Below, piece after piece: positions 17,183 through 25,726 of a stretch of DNA of 42,373 nucleotides. The DNA is from MGBC131033 sp910585655 (lineage in GTDB: Bacteria > Bacillota > Clostridia > Lachnospirales > Lachnospiraceae): assembly GCA_949502025.1 (NCBI GenBank), contig CATBCG010000040.1:1-42373 (forward strand). Reading direction: 5' to 3'. The notes beneath the pieces are model-generated. The model searched no databases, had not been told where the DNA came from, and saw only the letters and a program-made list of their open reading frames with translations. The translations under genes were made by a program, and so were the position numbers. How positions within the stretch are numbered: the stretch's first letter is position 1; every line of letters begins with the position of its first letter.

Positions 17183-17249
17183 AAAATATGGTACACCACG
17201 TCCTGGCAGGTAGATTCCTGCCTTAGTTAGACGTAGTGTACCATATTTT
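17183..17249 (-). terminator. Long nested-hairpin terminator of the fatty-acid operon
   Basis: Arms at 17183-17202 and 17230-17249 pair at 19 of 20 positions. Inside them GGCAGG (17205-17210) and CCTGCC (17217-17222) form a second stem. On the minus strand the outer stem is followed by a run of six T. It stands about 28 bases after the acyl-CoA synthetase stop, the end of the operon. Confidence 0.75.
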
Positions 17250-17276
17250 CAAAAAAAGTACAATTCTTATCCTATT

Positions 17277-18920
17277 CTATTCCTGACGACGAAGTTCGCC
17301 TTTCTGCACTTTCCCGCTGATGGTTTTTGGCAGTTCTTCTACAAACTCTACCAATCGTACCCATTTGTATTCCGCCAGCTTCTGATTGCAAAATTCCTTG
17401 ATTTCCTGTTCCAGCTCCTTAGTCGGCTCATAGCCTTTTTGCAGAAGGACAATAGCCTTGATTGCCTGACCGCGCAAAGTATCAGGGACACCGATGACCC
17501 CGCATTCCAAGACAGCCGGATGCTCCGTTAAAACATGCTCTACCTCATAAGGGCCGACGCGAAAGCCCCCCGTCTTGATAATATCGTCAAAGCGTCCATG
17601 AAACCAGTAAAGACCGTTTTCATCCTGATAAGCCGCGTCACCGGTATGATATACGCCGTCCCGCCATACGTAGCGGTATTGATCCTCATTATCCAGGTAA
17701 GCCGTAAAAATTCCGGTCTGTTTTCCCTGTTCCGGCGGAAGGATAACCACCTCTCCAATTTCCCCTGCCGACACCTGCTCTCCGTATTTGTTGCGAAGTT
17801 CGATCCGGTAAAAGGGCGACGGTCTTCCCATAGAGCCCGCTACTGCCTCGCTGCCCTTAAAATTTGCCATCAGCAGCGTCGTTTCCGTCTGACCGTAGCC
17901 TTCGCAGAGGGAAAGTCCCGTCCGTTCCGTAAATTTCCGGAAAACCTCCGGGGAAAGCATTTCCCCTGCGGTAGAAGCATGGCGCAGACTTGGCATCGCC
18001 GGAAGCCCTTTGCGTACCAGATAGCGGTACACCGTCGGCGGCGCACAAAAAGACGTCACCTGGTAACGGTTGATTACAGCGGTAAGCTGTTTGGGATCGA
18101 AGTTATCAAAATCATAAACCATCACCGCGCTGCCGACCAGCCACTGACCGTAAAGTTTGCCCCAGGACGCCTTCGCCCAGCCGGTTTCCGCCACGGTAAA
18201 ATGAAGCCCGTCTTCCTCCGCCTGCTGCCAGTATTTTGCCGTTACAATATGCGCCAACGGATATGCAAAGTTATGAATCACACCCTTTGGATAGCCTGTC
18301 GTGCCAGACGTAAAATACAACAGCATCGGATCCTCTGCCGCCGTCTCCTGCCGTGCAAACTCCGTGGAAGCCTCCTGCATCTCTTTTGTAAGGTTCCGGA
18401 AGCCGCTCACCTCTTTTTGTACGCACCATAGCTTTATCGTTTTCTTATCCTCATCAATTCTCTCTAACGCTGCCTGGATTTTTTCCGGCACCTCGTTCTG
18501 CCAGGTACAAAGCACGGCGTCGGCTTTTAAAGCCTGGAGACGATAGACATAATCGTTTACCGTCAGCATATGGGTTGCCGGGATCATTGTTACCCCTAAC
18601 TTATGCAGGGCAATCGCAGCAAACCAGTATTCATAGTGGCGTTTGAGGACAACCATCACCCGATCGCCCCGCCGCAGACCTGCCTGCCAAAATACATTTG
18701 CCATTTGATTGCTGTAGGCTTTGATTTCCGCAAAGGAAAATATATGTTCTTCCTGCTCGGTGTTGCACCAGACAAGCGCCGTTTTATCCGGCGTGGTGTC
18801 GGCAATCGCATCCACAACGTCGTAGCCAAAATTAAAATTGCTCGGATAGTCCAGCGCAAAGCTTACAAGCCGTCCGTTTTCATCCAGGCTTTCCAGACAA
18901 TACTTCTGATAAAGACTCAT
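17277..18920 (-). CDS. AMP-forming acyl-CoA synthetase (medium-chain/ACSM-like)
   Basis: About 547 residues with the adenylate-forming enzyme motifs: the phosphate loop YFTSGTTGYPKG (about 204-215), GYGQTETT, the YHTGDAAYQDENGLYWFHGR hinge region and the catalytic lysine motif KTISGKVQKGELRR at the end. It should activate a carboxylic acid, probably a fatty acid, with ATP and CoA. I chose the ATG at 18920: it overlaps the accA stop as ATGA with AGGAGG 6 bases upstream, whereas the ATG at 18926 abuts that site. Placement as last gene of the fatty-acid operon suggests it recycles or imports acyl chains for the pathway. The exact chain length is not readable. Confidence 0.85.
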   Translation of the reverse strand: MSLYQKYCLESLDENGRLVSFALDYPSNFNFGYDVVDAIADTTPDKTALVWCNTEQEEHIFSFAEIKAYSNQMANVFWQAGLRRGDRVMVVLKRHYEYWFAAIALHKLGVTMIPATHMLTVNDYVYRLQALKADAVLCTWQNEVPEKIQAALERIDEDKKTIKLWCVQKEVSGFRNLTKEMQEASTEFARQETAAEDPMLLYFTSGTTGYPKGVIHNFAYPLAHIVTAKYWQQAEEDGLHFTVAETGWAKASWGKLYGQWLVGSAVMVYDFDNFDPKQLTAVINRYQVTSFCAPPTVYRYLVRKGLPAMPSLRHASTAGEMLSPEVFRKFTERTGLSLCEGYGQTETTLLMANFKGSEAVAGSMGRPSPFYRIELRNKYGEQVSAGEIGEVVILPPEQGKQTGIFTAYLDNEDQYRYVWRDGVYHTGDAAYQDENGLYWFHGRFDDIIKTGGFRVGPYEVEHVLTEHPAVLECGVIGVPDTLRGQAIKAIVLLQKGYEPTKELEQEIKEFCNQKLAEYKWVRLVEFVEELPKTISGKVQKGELRRQE

Positions 18921-19696
18921 AGGCATCCTCCTATTTTGCGGAAACGTTCATACCGTTTCCCGACCAGATCCAAATCGCCGGAAAGGGTACTCAGTTCCTC
19001 GGCTAAAAGGGTGCGGATACGGTCATAAAATTCTTTTTTCCCGATTTCTTTTTCCGAAAGAATACGTTCTATGACGCCTAAGCTCTTGGCGTCCTCGGCT
19101 GTCAGCTTCAGGCTGGCGGCAGCTTCCTCTGCCTTTGAGGCATCTTTCCAGAGGATGCTCGCGCAGCCTTCCGGGGAAATCACGGAATAGACGGCGTTTT
19201 GCAGCATCCAGACCCGATCTGCCACACCCAGCGCCAAAGCTCCTCCGCTGCCGCCCTCTCCGATCAAAATCGAGATAATCGGCACACAAAGAGTGGACAT
19301 CTCCATCAGGTTTTCCGCAATCGCCTGACCCTGACCTCGTTCCTCGGCTCCTACACCGCAATAAGCCCCGGAGGTATCGATCAGACAGATAATCGGTCTG
19401 CCGAATTTCTCCGCCTGCTTCATCAGACGCAGCGCTTTCCGGTAGCCTTCCGGATGAGGCGCGCCAAAGTTCCGCCAGGCACGTTCTCTGGCAGTATGCC
19501 CCTTTTCTATTGCAATCACTGTTACCGGGCTGCCGTTAAGCCTGGCAATCCCGCCTACAATCGCCGGATCGTCCCGGTAGCGGCGATCTCCATGAAGCTC
19601 GATAAAGCCCTTAAAAATAGCCCGGATATAATCCAGTCCCGTAGGTCTTTTGTTGTCACGAGCCAGCTTCACCCGCTCATATGCTGTTCCACTCAT
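18917..19696 (-). CDS. accA: Acetyl-CoA carboxylase carboxyltransferase, alpha subunit
   Basis: The protein matches AccA through AYERVKLARDNKRPTGLDYI, the DRRYRDDPAIVGGIARL segment, the SGAYCGVGAEERGQGQAIAE oxyanion region and GEGGSGGALALGVADR. With AccD it moves the carboxyl group from biotin on AccB to acetyl-CoA, making malonyl-CoA. I prefer the ATG at 19696, which has AGGAGGG 9 bases upstream. An ATG at 19762, two bases after accD, would add 22 residues not resembling the family. At about 259 residues it is a short-form AccA lacking the long N-terminal helix. Its stop overlaps the acyl-CoA synthetase start (ATGA). Confidence 0.92.
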   Translation of the reverse strand: MSGTAYERVKLARDNKRPTGLDYIRAIFKGFIELHGDRRYRDDPAIVGGIARLNGSPVTVIAIEKGHTARERAWRNFGAPHPEGYRKALRLMKQAEKFGRPIICLIDTSGAYCGVGAEERGQGQAIAENLMEMSTLCVPIISILIGEGGSGGALALGVADRVWMLQNAVYSVISPEGCASILWKDASKAEEAAASLKLTAEDAKSLGVIERILSEKEIGKKEFYDRIRTLLAEELSTLSGDLDLVGKRYERFRKIGGCL

Positions 19697-19764
19697 GCTT
19701 CTATCCCTCCTGTGCGTTTCGGCATAGTTTCCTGCCGGCTCCTGCTGCGTCTCTTTTCGCATGG

Positions 19765-20616
19765 CTACGCTCCGCTGTGCATGCTCAAAAGTTCTGCCAA
19801 CTGTTTCCTCTGGCTGCCGCGGCTGACAATTCCGTCGATAAACCCATGCTCTAAGACAAACTCTGACTTCTGGAAGCCGTTTGGCAGTGATTTTTTCGTC
19901 GTTTGCTCAATCACCCGCAGCCCGGCAAAGCCAACGGTCGCCTGCGGCTCTGCCAATATGATATCTGCTTCCATAGCAAAGCTTGCCGTCACGCCGCCGG
20001 TCGTCGGATCGGTCAGTACAGCCAGGTAAAACAACCCGGCATCGCTGTGCCGTTTTATCGCTGCACTTGTCTTCGCCATCTGCATTAAGGACAGCAAGCC
20101 TTCCTGCATTCTTGCACCGCCCGATACCGTAAAACCGACTACCGGAAGATGCTGCTTTAGCGCATATTCAAATAAGGAGGTCAGCTTTTCCCCTACTGCG
20201 CTCCCCATACTGCCCATCATAAAATAAGGCTCCATCACAAAGAGGCAGCAAGCTTGTCTGCCGATTTCTGCCGTTCCGCAGACTACCGCCTCTTCTTCGC
20301 CGCTGGCAGCGCGGACGGTTTCCGCCTTATCCTGATAGCCAGGGAAGTTCAGAGGATTTCCTGCTTTGTAGTCGGCATACAACTCCTGAAAGCTGCCCTT
20401 ATCTGCCAGCATTTTGATCCGCTGGCGAGCCTTCATCCGAAAATGATAACCGCAGGAACAGACCAGATCATTTGCCCACAAACGACTGAGTGGAATATCT
20501 TTATGGCAGTTCGGACAGTTTTTTTCCGGTTCTCCCTCGTCACGCTGAACAGGCGCCGCTGTCCGTCCGCCTTCCTCCAACTGGTTTTTTGGTTTTAAAA
20601 ACTTGATGAAAGCCAT
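19765..20616 (-). CDS. accD: Acetyl-CoA carboxylase carboxyltransferase, beta subunit
   Basis: 283 residues. The N-terminal zinc finger has CPNC at about 34-37, then a C-x-C pair (LVCSCGYHFRM) where the family normally has C-x2-C. Next come the crotonase-fold signatures GFTVSGGARMQEGLLSLMQM and LTDPTTGGVTASFAMEADII. It forms the carboxyltransferase with AccA. AGGTGA precedes the ATG by 4 bases, and the gap to accC is 4 bases. All four zinc-ligand cysteines are still present, so the one-residue shortening may be tolerated. Confidence 0.92.
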   Translation of the reverse strand: MAFIKFLKPKNQLEEGGRTAAPVQRDEGEPEKNCPNCHKDIPLSRLWANDLVCSCGYHFRMKARQRIKMLADKGSFQELYADYKAGNPLNFPGYQDKAETVRAASGEEEAVVCGTAEIGRQACCLFVMEPYFMMGSMGSAVGEKLTSLFEYALKQHLPVVGFTVSGGARMQEGLLSLMQMAKTSAAIKRHSDAGLFYLAVLTDPTTGGVTASFAMEADIILAEPQATVGFAGLRVIEQTTKKSLPNGFQKSEFVLEHGFIDGIVSRGSQRKQLAELLSMHSGA

Positions 20617-20620
20617 TTTG

Positions 20621-21928
20621 TCACCTGTTTCCCATAAACGTCAGATCGTAGCTGCCCGACGAAAATCGTTCGTCCTCTACGATCTGCAATTGTTCTTCAA
20701 TATTTGTGGCAATTCCGTCAATCACCAGCTCGCATAAAGAAGCGCGCATCTTTCTTAACGCTTCTTCTCTCGTTGCCGCATGGACAATCAGCTTTCCCAA
20801 AAGGGAATCGTAATACGGCGATACTACCGTCCCCTCCACCAGACAGGTGTCAAAGCGTACGGAAGGGCCGCCCGGCACATGGAGCATCCGCAGCGTCCCG
20901 CAGCCTGCCGCATTGATCCGGCATTCGATCGCTGATCCGTTCAGTCTGATATCTTTTTGCGTAAAGAAAAGCGGAATTCCCGCGGCAATCCGAATCTGCC
21001 ATTTTACCAGGTCGTACCCGGTAAGCATTTCTGTTACACAGTGTTCTACCTGCAGCCGGACGTTCATCTCCATAAACCAGAAATTTCCTGCCTGATCCAG
21101 AAGAAATTCCAACGTTCCTGCCCCGACATAGCCGATTTTTTTCACGGCTTCTGCTGCGTTCTGTATCAGTGCTTCTCTTTGCTGGTCGTTTACTGCCGGG
21201 GAAGGCGTTTCCTCAATCAGCTTCTGGTTGCGCCGTTGCAGCGAACAGTCACGATCCCCCAGACAGACCACATGCCCCTCTTCGTCTGCCAGCATCTGAA
21301 GCTCTACATGCCGGGCAGGGAAAATATATTTTTCCAGATAGACGCTGCCGTCTCCAAACGCTGCCAGCGCCTCACCGGACGCCTGGACATAAGCCTCTTC
21401 CAGTTCAGACGCCTCTCTGATCAGACGAATCCCTCGTCCGCCGCCGCCTGCGCACGCCTTTAGCATCAGCGGATATCCGATCCGTTCCCCTGCCTTTACT
21501 GCTTCCTCTATCGAGGAAAGTGCCTTTGTACCGGGAATCACGGAAAGCCCTGTACCGCTTATCAGCTCTTTTAACGCTGCCTTATCGCTCAGCCGTTCCA
21601 TACTGTCAGGAGCCGGTCCGATAAACACCAGCCCGTTTTTCCGGCAAAGCCTGGCAAAGTGGGCATTTTCTGAAAGGAAGCCATAGCCTGGATGAATCGC
21701 CTGAGCGCCTGCCAAAATCGCCGTGCTGATGATCTGATTTTCGTTCAAATAGCTCTCGGAGGCCTCTGCACTGCCAATGCAATAGCTCTGGTCAGCTAAC
21801 GCTACATGGAGGGCATTCTTATCCGCCTCTGAATACACCGCTACGGTGGCGACTCCCATTTCCTTACAGGCTCGTATGATACGAACAGCGATTTCTCCTC
21901 GGTTGGCAATCAATATTTTTGAAAACAT
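20621..21928 (-). CDS. accC: Biotin carboxylase subunit of acetyl-CoA carboxylase, shortened internal loop
   Basis: 435 residues with the ATP-grasp biotin carboxylase pattern: KILIANRGEIAVRIIRAC start, HPGYGFLSEN, glycine-rich KACAGGGGRGIRL, and the catalytic EMNVRLQVEH block. It carboxylates the biotin on AccB using ATP and bicarbonate. The usual segment after IECRINA (normally an E-D/N-P...F-x-PSPG stretch) is about eight residues shorter here and reads INAAGCGTLRMLHVPGGP. The usual TR-x-QVEHP also reads VRLQVEHC. The rest is well conserved and the gene sits in an intact operon, so I think it is functional but divergent. Confidence 0.92.
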   Translation of the reverse strand: MFSKILIANRGEIAVRIIRACKEMGVATVAVYSEADKNALHVALADQSYCIGSAEASESYLNENQIISTAILAGAQAIHPGYGFLSENAHFARLCRKNGLVFIGPAPDSMERLSDKAALKELISGTGLSVIPGTKALSSIEEAVKAGERIGYPLMLKACAGGGGRGIRLIREASELEEAYVQASGEALAAFGDGSVYLEKYIFPARHVELQMLADEEGHVVCLGDRDCSLQRRNQKLIEETPSPAVNDQQREALIQNAAEAVKKIGYVGAGTLEFLLDQAGNFWFMEMNVRLQVEHCVTEMLTGYDLVKWQIRIAAGIPLFFTQKDIRLNGSAIECRINAAGCGTLRMLHVPGGPSVRFDTCLVEGTVVSPYYDSLLGKLIVHAATREEALRKMRASLCELVIDGIATNIEEQLQIVEDERFSSGSYDLTFMGNR

Positions 21929-21931
21929 ATG

Positions 21932-22348
21932 CTATTCTCCCGTTACGGCAAAGGAAAACTCTCCGGCTACACAGAGCCGTTCCCCTACCTTCACCGTCCC
22001 TTCTGCAAAATAAAAAGGATGCTTTGACCGTTTGATATAACAGGAAGTCTCCACCTGATCCCCTACTCCAACCGGAGAACGGAATTTGACGTTATTTAAG
22101 CCGGTATATGCGGGGAGTTGTCCTTCTTTTAAGACGTCCTTCATCAGAATACAAGCCGTCTGAGCCAGCATTTCACAAAGAATCACTCCCGGCACTACCG
22201 GATGCCCTGGAAAATGCCCCTGCAGGAAAAATTCATCCCCGCGAACCGTATAGGTTCCGACAGCCACGCCATCCTTTTCTTCTACGCCATCCAAAAGCAG
22301 CATTGGCTCCCGATGAGGCAATATTTGTTTGATTTCTTCTCGGTTCAT
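21932..22348 (-). CDS. fabZ: 3-hydroxyacyl-ACP dehydratase
   Basis: 138 residues, the usual FabZ length. The hot-dog fold signatures are LPHREPMLLLD near the start and GHFPGHPVVPGVILCEMLAQ, giving the catalytic His45 and Glu59. It removes water from 3-hydroxyacyl-ACP in each elongation cycle. There is no sign of a separate FabA/FabN isomerase in the window, so the source of unsaturated chains is not seen here. It is packed 3 bases from accC and 14 from accB. Confidence 0.93.
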   Translation of the reverse strand: MNREEIKQILPHREPMLLLDGVEEKDGVAVGTYTVRGDEFFLQGHFPGHPVVPGVILCEMLAQTACILMKDVLKEGQLPAYTGLNNVKFRSPVGVGDQVETSCYIKRSKHPFYFAEGTVKVGERLCVAGEFSFAVTGE

Positions 22349-22362
22349 AAATACTCCTTCTG

Positions 22363-22806
22363 TCAGCCTGCCCGTCTTATCTGGAACAGCTCCGTGCCGT
22401 ATTCTACGACCTGACCATTTGTCACACAGATCTTTGCTATTACGCCGTCTTCCTCCGCTACGATTTCATTCATCAGCTTCATCGCTTCTACCAGACAAAG
22501 CACCTGCCCCTTTTTTACCGAATCCCCTATCGACACATAAGGAGCGGCATTTTCCGCAGAGGCAGCGTAAAAGATTCCCACCAGAGGAGAGCGCACTGCC
22601 ATACAGCCGCTTTCCACGGTTTCCCCTCCTGCTTCCCCGGTTTGAGGATCCGATACGAAAACCGTTTTTGGCGCGGCGATCTCTCTGACTTCTGCGGCTG
22701 GCGTCCGTTCTAAACGTACCTTTTTATTATCTTCTGTGATCTCTAAGCCGGTTAAGCCTAATTCCTGCATCAGTTCTGCATATTTACGGATATCTGTTTC
22801 CTTCAT
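22363..22806 (-). CDS. accB: Biotin carboxyl carrier protein of acetyl-CoA carboxylase
   Basis: 147 residues. The C-terminal biotinyl domain holds VEAMKLMNEI with biotin attached at Lys110. The N-terminal ~45 residues are a helical region, and a linker joins them. The protein carries carboxybiotin between AccC and AccA/AccD. It starts 4 bases after the fabF stop, so translation is probably coupled. Confidence 0.93.
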   Translation of the reverse strand: MKETDIRKYAELMQELGLTGLEITEDNKKVRLERTPAAEVREIAAPKTVFVSDPQTGEAGGETVESGCMAVRSPLVGIFYAASAENAAPYVSIGDSVKKGQVLCLVEAMKLMNEIVAEEDGVIAKICVTNGQVVEYGTELFQIRRAG

Positions 22807-22809
22807 CGC

Positions 22810-24051
22810 TTACACCTTTCTAAAAGCCAGACAAGCGTTGTGACCGCCAAAGCCCAACGAATTGGACAGCGCCAGATCAACGTCAGCTTTTACTGCTGTA
22901 TTCGGCACATAGTTTAGATCGCACGCCTCATCCGGTTCCTTTAAATTAATCGTCGGAGGAAGGACTCCTTCCTTTAAAGCAAACAGACACGCCAACGCCT
23001 CGATTGCCCCAGCCGCTCCCAACATATGCCCGGTCATGGACTTGGTGGAACTGATATAGGCTCTTTTTGCCGCCTCTTCACCTAACGCCTTTTTAATCGC
23101 CATGGTTTCCAGAACATCGTTCATCGGCGTACCTGTTCCATGCGCGTTGATATACACGGTTTCTCTTTCCTGATAGCCTGCCTCTGCCATCGCTTCTGTC
23201 ATCGCTCTGGCTCCGCCTCTCGCCTCCGGGTGAGGAGCCGTAATATGGTAAGCGTCACAGGTAGAGCCATAGCCGCAGACCTCTCCGTAAATGGTAGCTC
23301 CCCGCTTTCTGGCATGTTCGTATTCCTCCAACACCAGCGCGACCGCCCCTTCTCCAATCACAAAACCACCCCGACGCTTATCAAACGGCAGAGAAGCCGC
23401 ATCCGGATCCTCGGAGGTAGACAATGCCTGCATATTGATAAAACCTGCTACTCCGGAAGCCGAAATCGATGCCTCCGCTCCGCCGCTGATGACTGCGTCC
23501 GCATAGCCATGACGAATCAAACGCATCGCCTCTCCAATAGCGTTGGATCCGGATGCGCAGGCGGTAACTGCCGGCATGGCAGACCCCCTGCAATCATGGC
23601 GGATCGCAATCATTCCGGCTGCCATATTGGCGATCATCATCGGAATAAACAAAGCGGATACCCGACGCGGACCCTTTTCCATCAGTTTGGTATGTTCTTT
23701 TTCAAAGGTATCAATGCCGCCAATGCCGGTGCCGAACCAGACGGAAAAACGCTCCGGCTCGACTGTTCCTTCGATTCCGCTTTCTTCTACTGCCTGCTGG
23801 GCTGCCGCTACTGCTAATTGCGTATAACGATCCGTCCGCAGCACATCATTGACTTCCAGATAATCCTTTGGCTCAAATCCCTTTACTTCTGCGCCGAGCT
23901 TTGCCTTATAGCCTTCTGTATTAAATAAGGTTATCGGAGCGATTCCGTTTTTTCCGGACTTTAAGCCCTCCCAGGTTGTCTTCGTATCATTTCCTAACGG
24001 AGTGACCGCGCCGATTCCTGTTACAACTACTCTTCTATTTTCACCTGTCAT
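22810..24051 (-). CDS. fabF: 3-oxoacyl-ACP synthase II
   Basis: 413 residues of the KAS II family. The Cys-His-His triad is visible: Cys165 in TACASGSNAIGEA, His304 in NAHGTGTPMND and His342 in GHMLGAAGA, with Lys337 in STKSMTGH. It condenses malonyl-ACP with the growing acyl-ACP. As the only condensing enzyme in this window, with no fabH, it would need a starter-unit source from elsewhere. It follows fabG by 41 bases. Confidence 0.94.
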   Translation of the reverse strand: MTGENRRVVVTGIGAVTPLGNDTKTTWEGLKSGKNGIAPITLFNTEGYKAKLGAEVKGFEPKDYLEVNDVLRTDRYTQLAVAAAQQAVEESGIEGTVEPERFSVWFGTGIGGIDTFEKEHTKLMEKGPRRVSALFIPMMIANMAAGMIAIRHDCRGSAMPAVTACASGSNAIGEAMRLIRHGYADAVISGGAEASISASGVAGFINMQALSTSEDPDAASLPFDKRRGGFVIGEGAVALVLEEYEHARKRGATIYGEVCGYGSTCDAYHITAPHPEARGGARAMTEAMAEAGYQERETVYINAHGTGTPMNDVLETMAIKKALGEEAAKRAYISSTKSMTGHMLGAAGAIEALACLFALKEGVLPPTINLKEPDEACDLNYVPNTAVKADVDLALSNSLGFGGHNACLAFRKV

Positions 24052-24092
24052 CTTTTTCCCTTCCTTCTTGCCGCCCTGCCTGTTCTATCCTT

Positions 24093-24821
24093 CTACATTG
24101 CCATCCCGCCGTCTACGCGGATCACCTCGCCGGTAACATATCCGGCAGTTGCCAAAAAGGCAGCGGCTTCTGCTACCTCGTCCGCCGTTCCTATTCTGCC
24201 TAGAGGAATGTTTTGCAGCAGCGGATTGTCTGTCTGGTTCTGTGTCATATCCGTTGCAATAAAGCCCGGGGCAATCGCATTGCAACGAATTCCACGAGGG
24301 GCAAGTTCCTTTGCTACGGATTTGGTAAGACCAATCAGCCCTGCCTTAGAAGCCGCATAGTTGCTTTGCCCGGCGTTTCCTGCCAGTCCGGACACCGAAC
24401 TGATGTTGATGATACAGCCTTCTCGATTTTTTAAAAATAATCCCGTACAATGACGAATCATATGGAAGGCTCCTTTCAGGTTCGTATCCAGCACCATGTC
24501 AAAATCTTCTTCCTTCATCCGGGCAATCAATCCGTCCCTTGTGATACCTGCGTTATTTACCAAAATATGTATGGTATCAAAATCTGCCTTGATTTGTTCT
24601 ATCGTTTCCTTGACTGCGGTAAAATCCGATACATCGCACTGATACGCCTTTGCCGTTACTCCATGTTCTGTCCGGCAGGTTTTACAAACTTCTTCTGCTG
24701 CTGTAGTATTTCCTGCGTATAAAACTGCAATATCGGCTCCCAAAGATGCCAGCTTGCAGGCAATTGCGGCGCCGATTCCTCTGGAACCTCCGGTTATCAC
24801 AGCCGTTTTTCCTTTTAACAT
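24093..24821 (-). CDS. fabG: 3-oxoacyl-ACP reductase
   Basis: 242 residues of the short-chain dehydrogenase family: the TGGSRGIGAAIA nucleotide loop (10-21), NNAG (89-92), and catalytic Ser142, Tyr155 and Lys159 in SSVSGLAGNAGQSNYAASKA. It reduces 3-oxoacyl-ACP with NADPH. Its start overlaps the fabD end by 7 bases. Confidence 0.93.
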   Translation of the reverse strand: MLKGKTAVITGGSRGIGAAIACKLASLGADIAVLYAGNTTAAEEVCKTCRTEHGVTAKAYQCDVSDFTAVKETIEQIKADFDTIHILVNNAGITRDGLIARMKEEDFDMVLDTNLKGAFHMIRHCTGLFLKNREGCIINISSVSGLAGNAGQSNYAASKAGLIGLTKSVAKELAPRGIRCNAIAPGFIATDMTQNQTDNPLLQNIPLGRIGTADEVAEAAAFLATAGYVTGEVIRVDGGMAM

Positions 24822-25726
24822 CCTTCTACCTCCGCCAAATAGTCAGCCATGGTATAGGCTGTCACGTTTGCATCTATTTTTTTCATCATATTGGTCAAGG
24901 TCTTTCCAGGTCCTAATTCTACAAAGGTATTGATTCCGTCGGCAATCATCCGGCGAATCAGCCGTTCCCAGAGTACCGGGCTGCTGATCTGAGTCGAAAG
25001 CAGTTCTATCACATCTGCCGCGGCGCAAGGATAAAGCCCGGCAGTCCGGTTTGCATAAAGAGGAATGGATCTTTCTTTTAATTCTGCTTTTTCCAGTTCT
25101 TTAGCAAACGCTTTTGCCGCCTCTTCCATAAACGGAGAATGAAACGCGCCTCCTACCTTTAGTGGTACTATCCTGCCTCCCTGCGCTTTTATCTCAGTCA
25201 AAAATTCCTCCATCTGACTGCCAAGACCGGAAACGGTAATCTGTCCTGGACAGTTGTAGTTGACCGGATATACGTCAGGATATTTTGCGCAACATGCTTC
25301 GACTTGTTCCGAAGAGAGCTTTAGCACTACCGCCATCCTGGCTTCGTATCGTTCTGCTTCCCGCTGCATCAGCTCTCCCCTTTTGCATACCAGACGGAAG
25401 CCTGTTTCCAAATCAAACAGTCCGCTGATCGTCGCCGCCGCTACCTCTCCTAGTGAAAAGCCTGCTACCGCCACCGGGACAACGCCCTTTTTTTGCAGTA
25501 TTTCCGCTGCTGCCAATTCCAGGGCAAACAGGCAGGGCTGTGTATTTTTGGTTTCCTTCAATTCCTCTTCTGTTCCGCTAAAGCATTGCCTGGAAGTGCC
25601 TGGGCGGATGGCATCGCAGCATTCATAGACTGCGGCTGCCGCCGGATAATGCTTTACCAGCTCCTCTCCCATGCCTGGATACTGATCGCCCTGTCCGGAA
25701 CATAAAAAAGCTAGTTTCTGATCCAT
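24815..25726 (-). CDS. fabD: Malonyl-CoA:ACP transacylase
   Basis: 303 residues. The catalytic Ser91 lies in GFSLGEVAA, where most family members have GHSLGE; the His is replaced by Phe. The second catalytic residue His196 is in GGAFHSPFME, and Arg116 in CKRGELMQ binds malonate. The N-terminal loop is GQGDQYPGMG. It loads malonate onto the acyl carrier protein. It overlaps fabK by 16 bases and fabG by 7, consistent with a tightly coupled operon. Confidence 0.92.
   Translation of the reverse strand: MDQKLAFLCSGQGDQYPGMGEELVKHYPAAAAVYECCDAIRPGTSRQCFSGTEEELKETKNTQPCLFALELAAAEILQKKGVVPVAVAGFSLGEVAAATISGLFDLETGFRLVCKRGELMQREAERYEARMAVVLKLSSEQVEACCAKYPDVYPVNYNCPGQITVSGLGSQMEEFLTEIKAQGGRIVPLKVGGAFHSPFMEEAAKAFAKELEKAELKERSIPLYANRTAGLYPCAAADVIELLSTQISSPVLWERLIRRMIADGINTFVELGPGKTLTNMMKKIDANVTAYTMADYLAEVEGC

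Noticed and set aside
19199..20029. Long plus-strand frames opposite the acc/fab genes
   Set aside because: They are antisense shadows of well-identified genes, with no ribosome sites and implausible composition.
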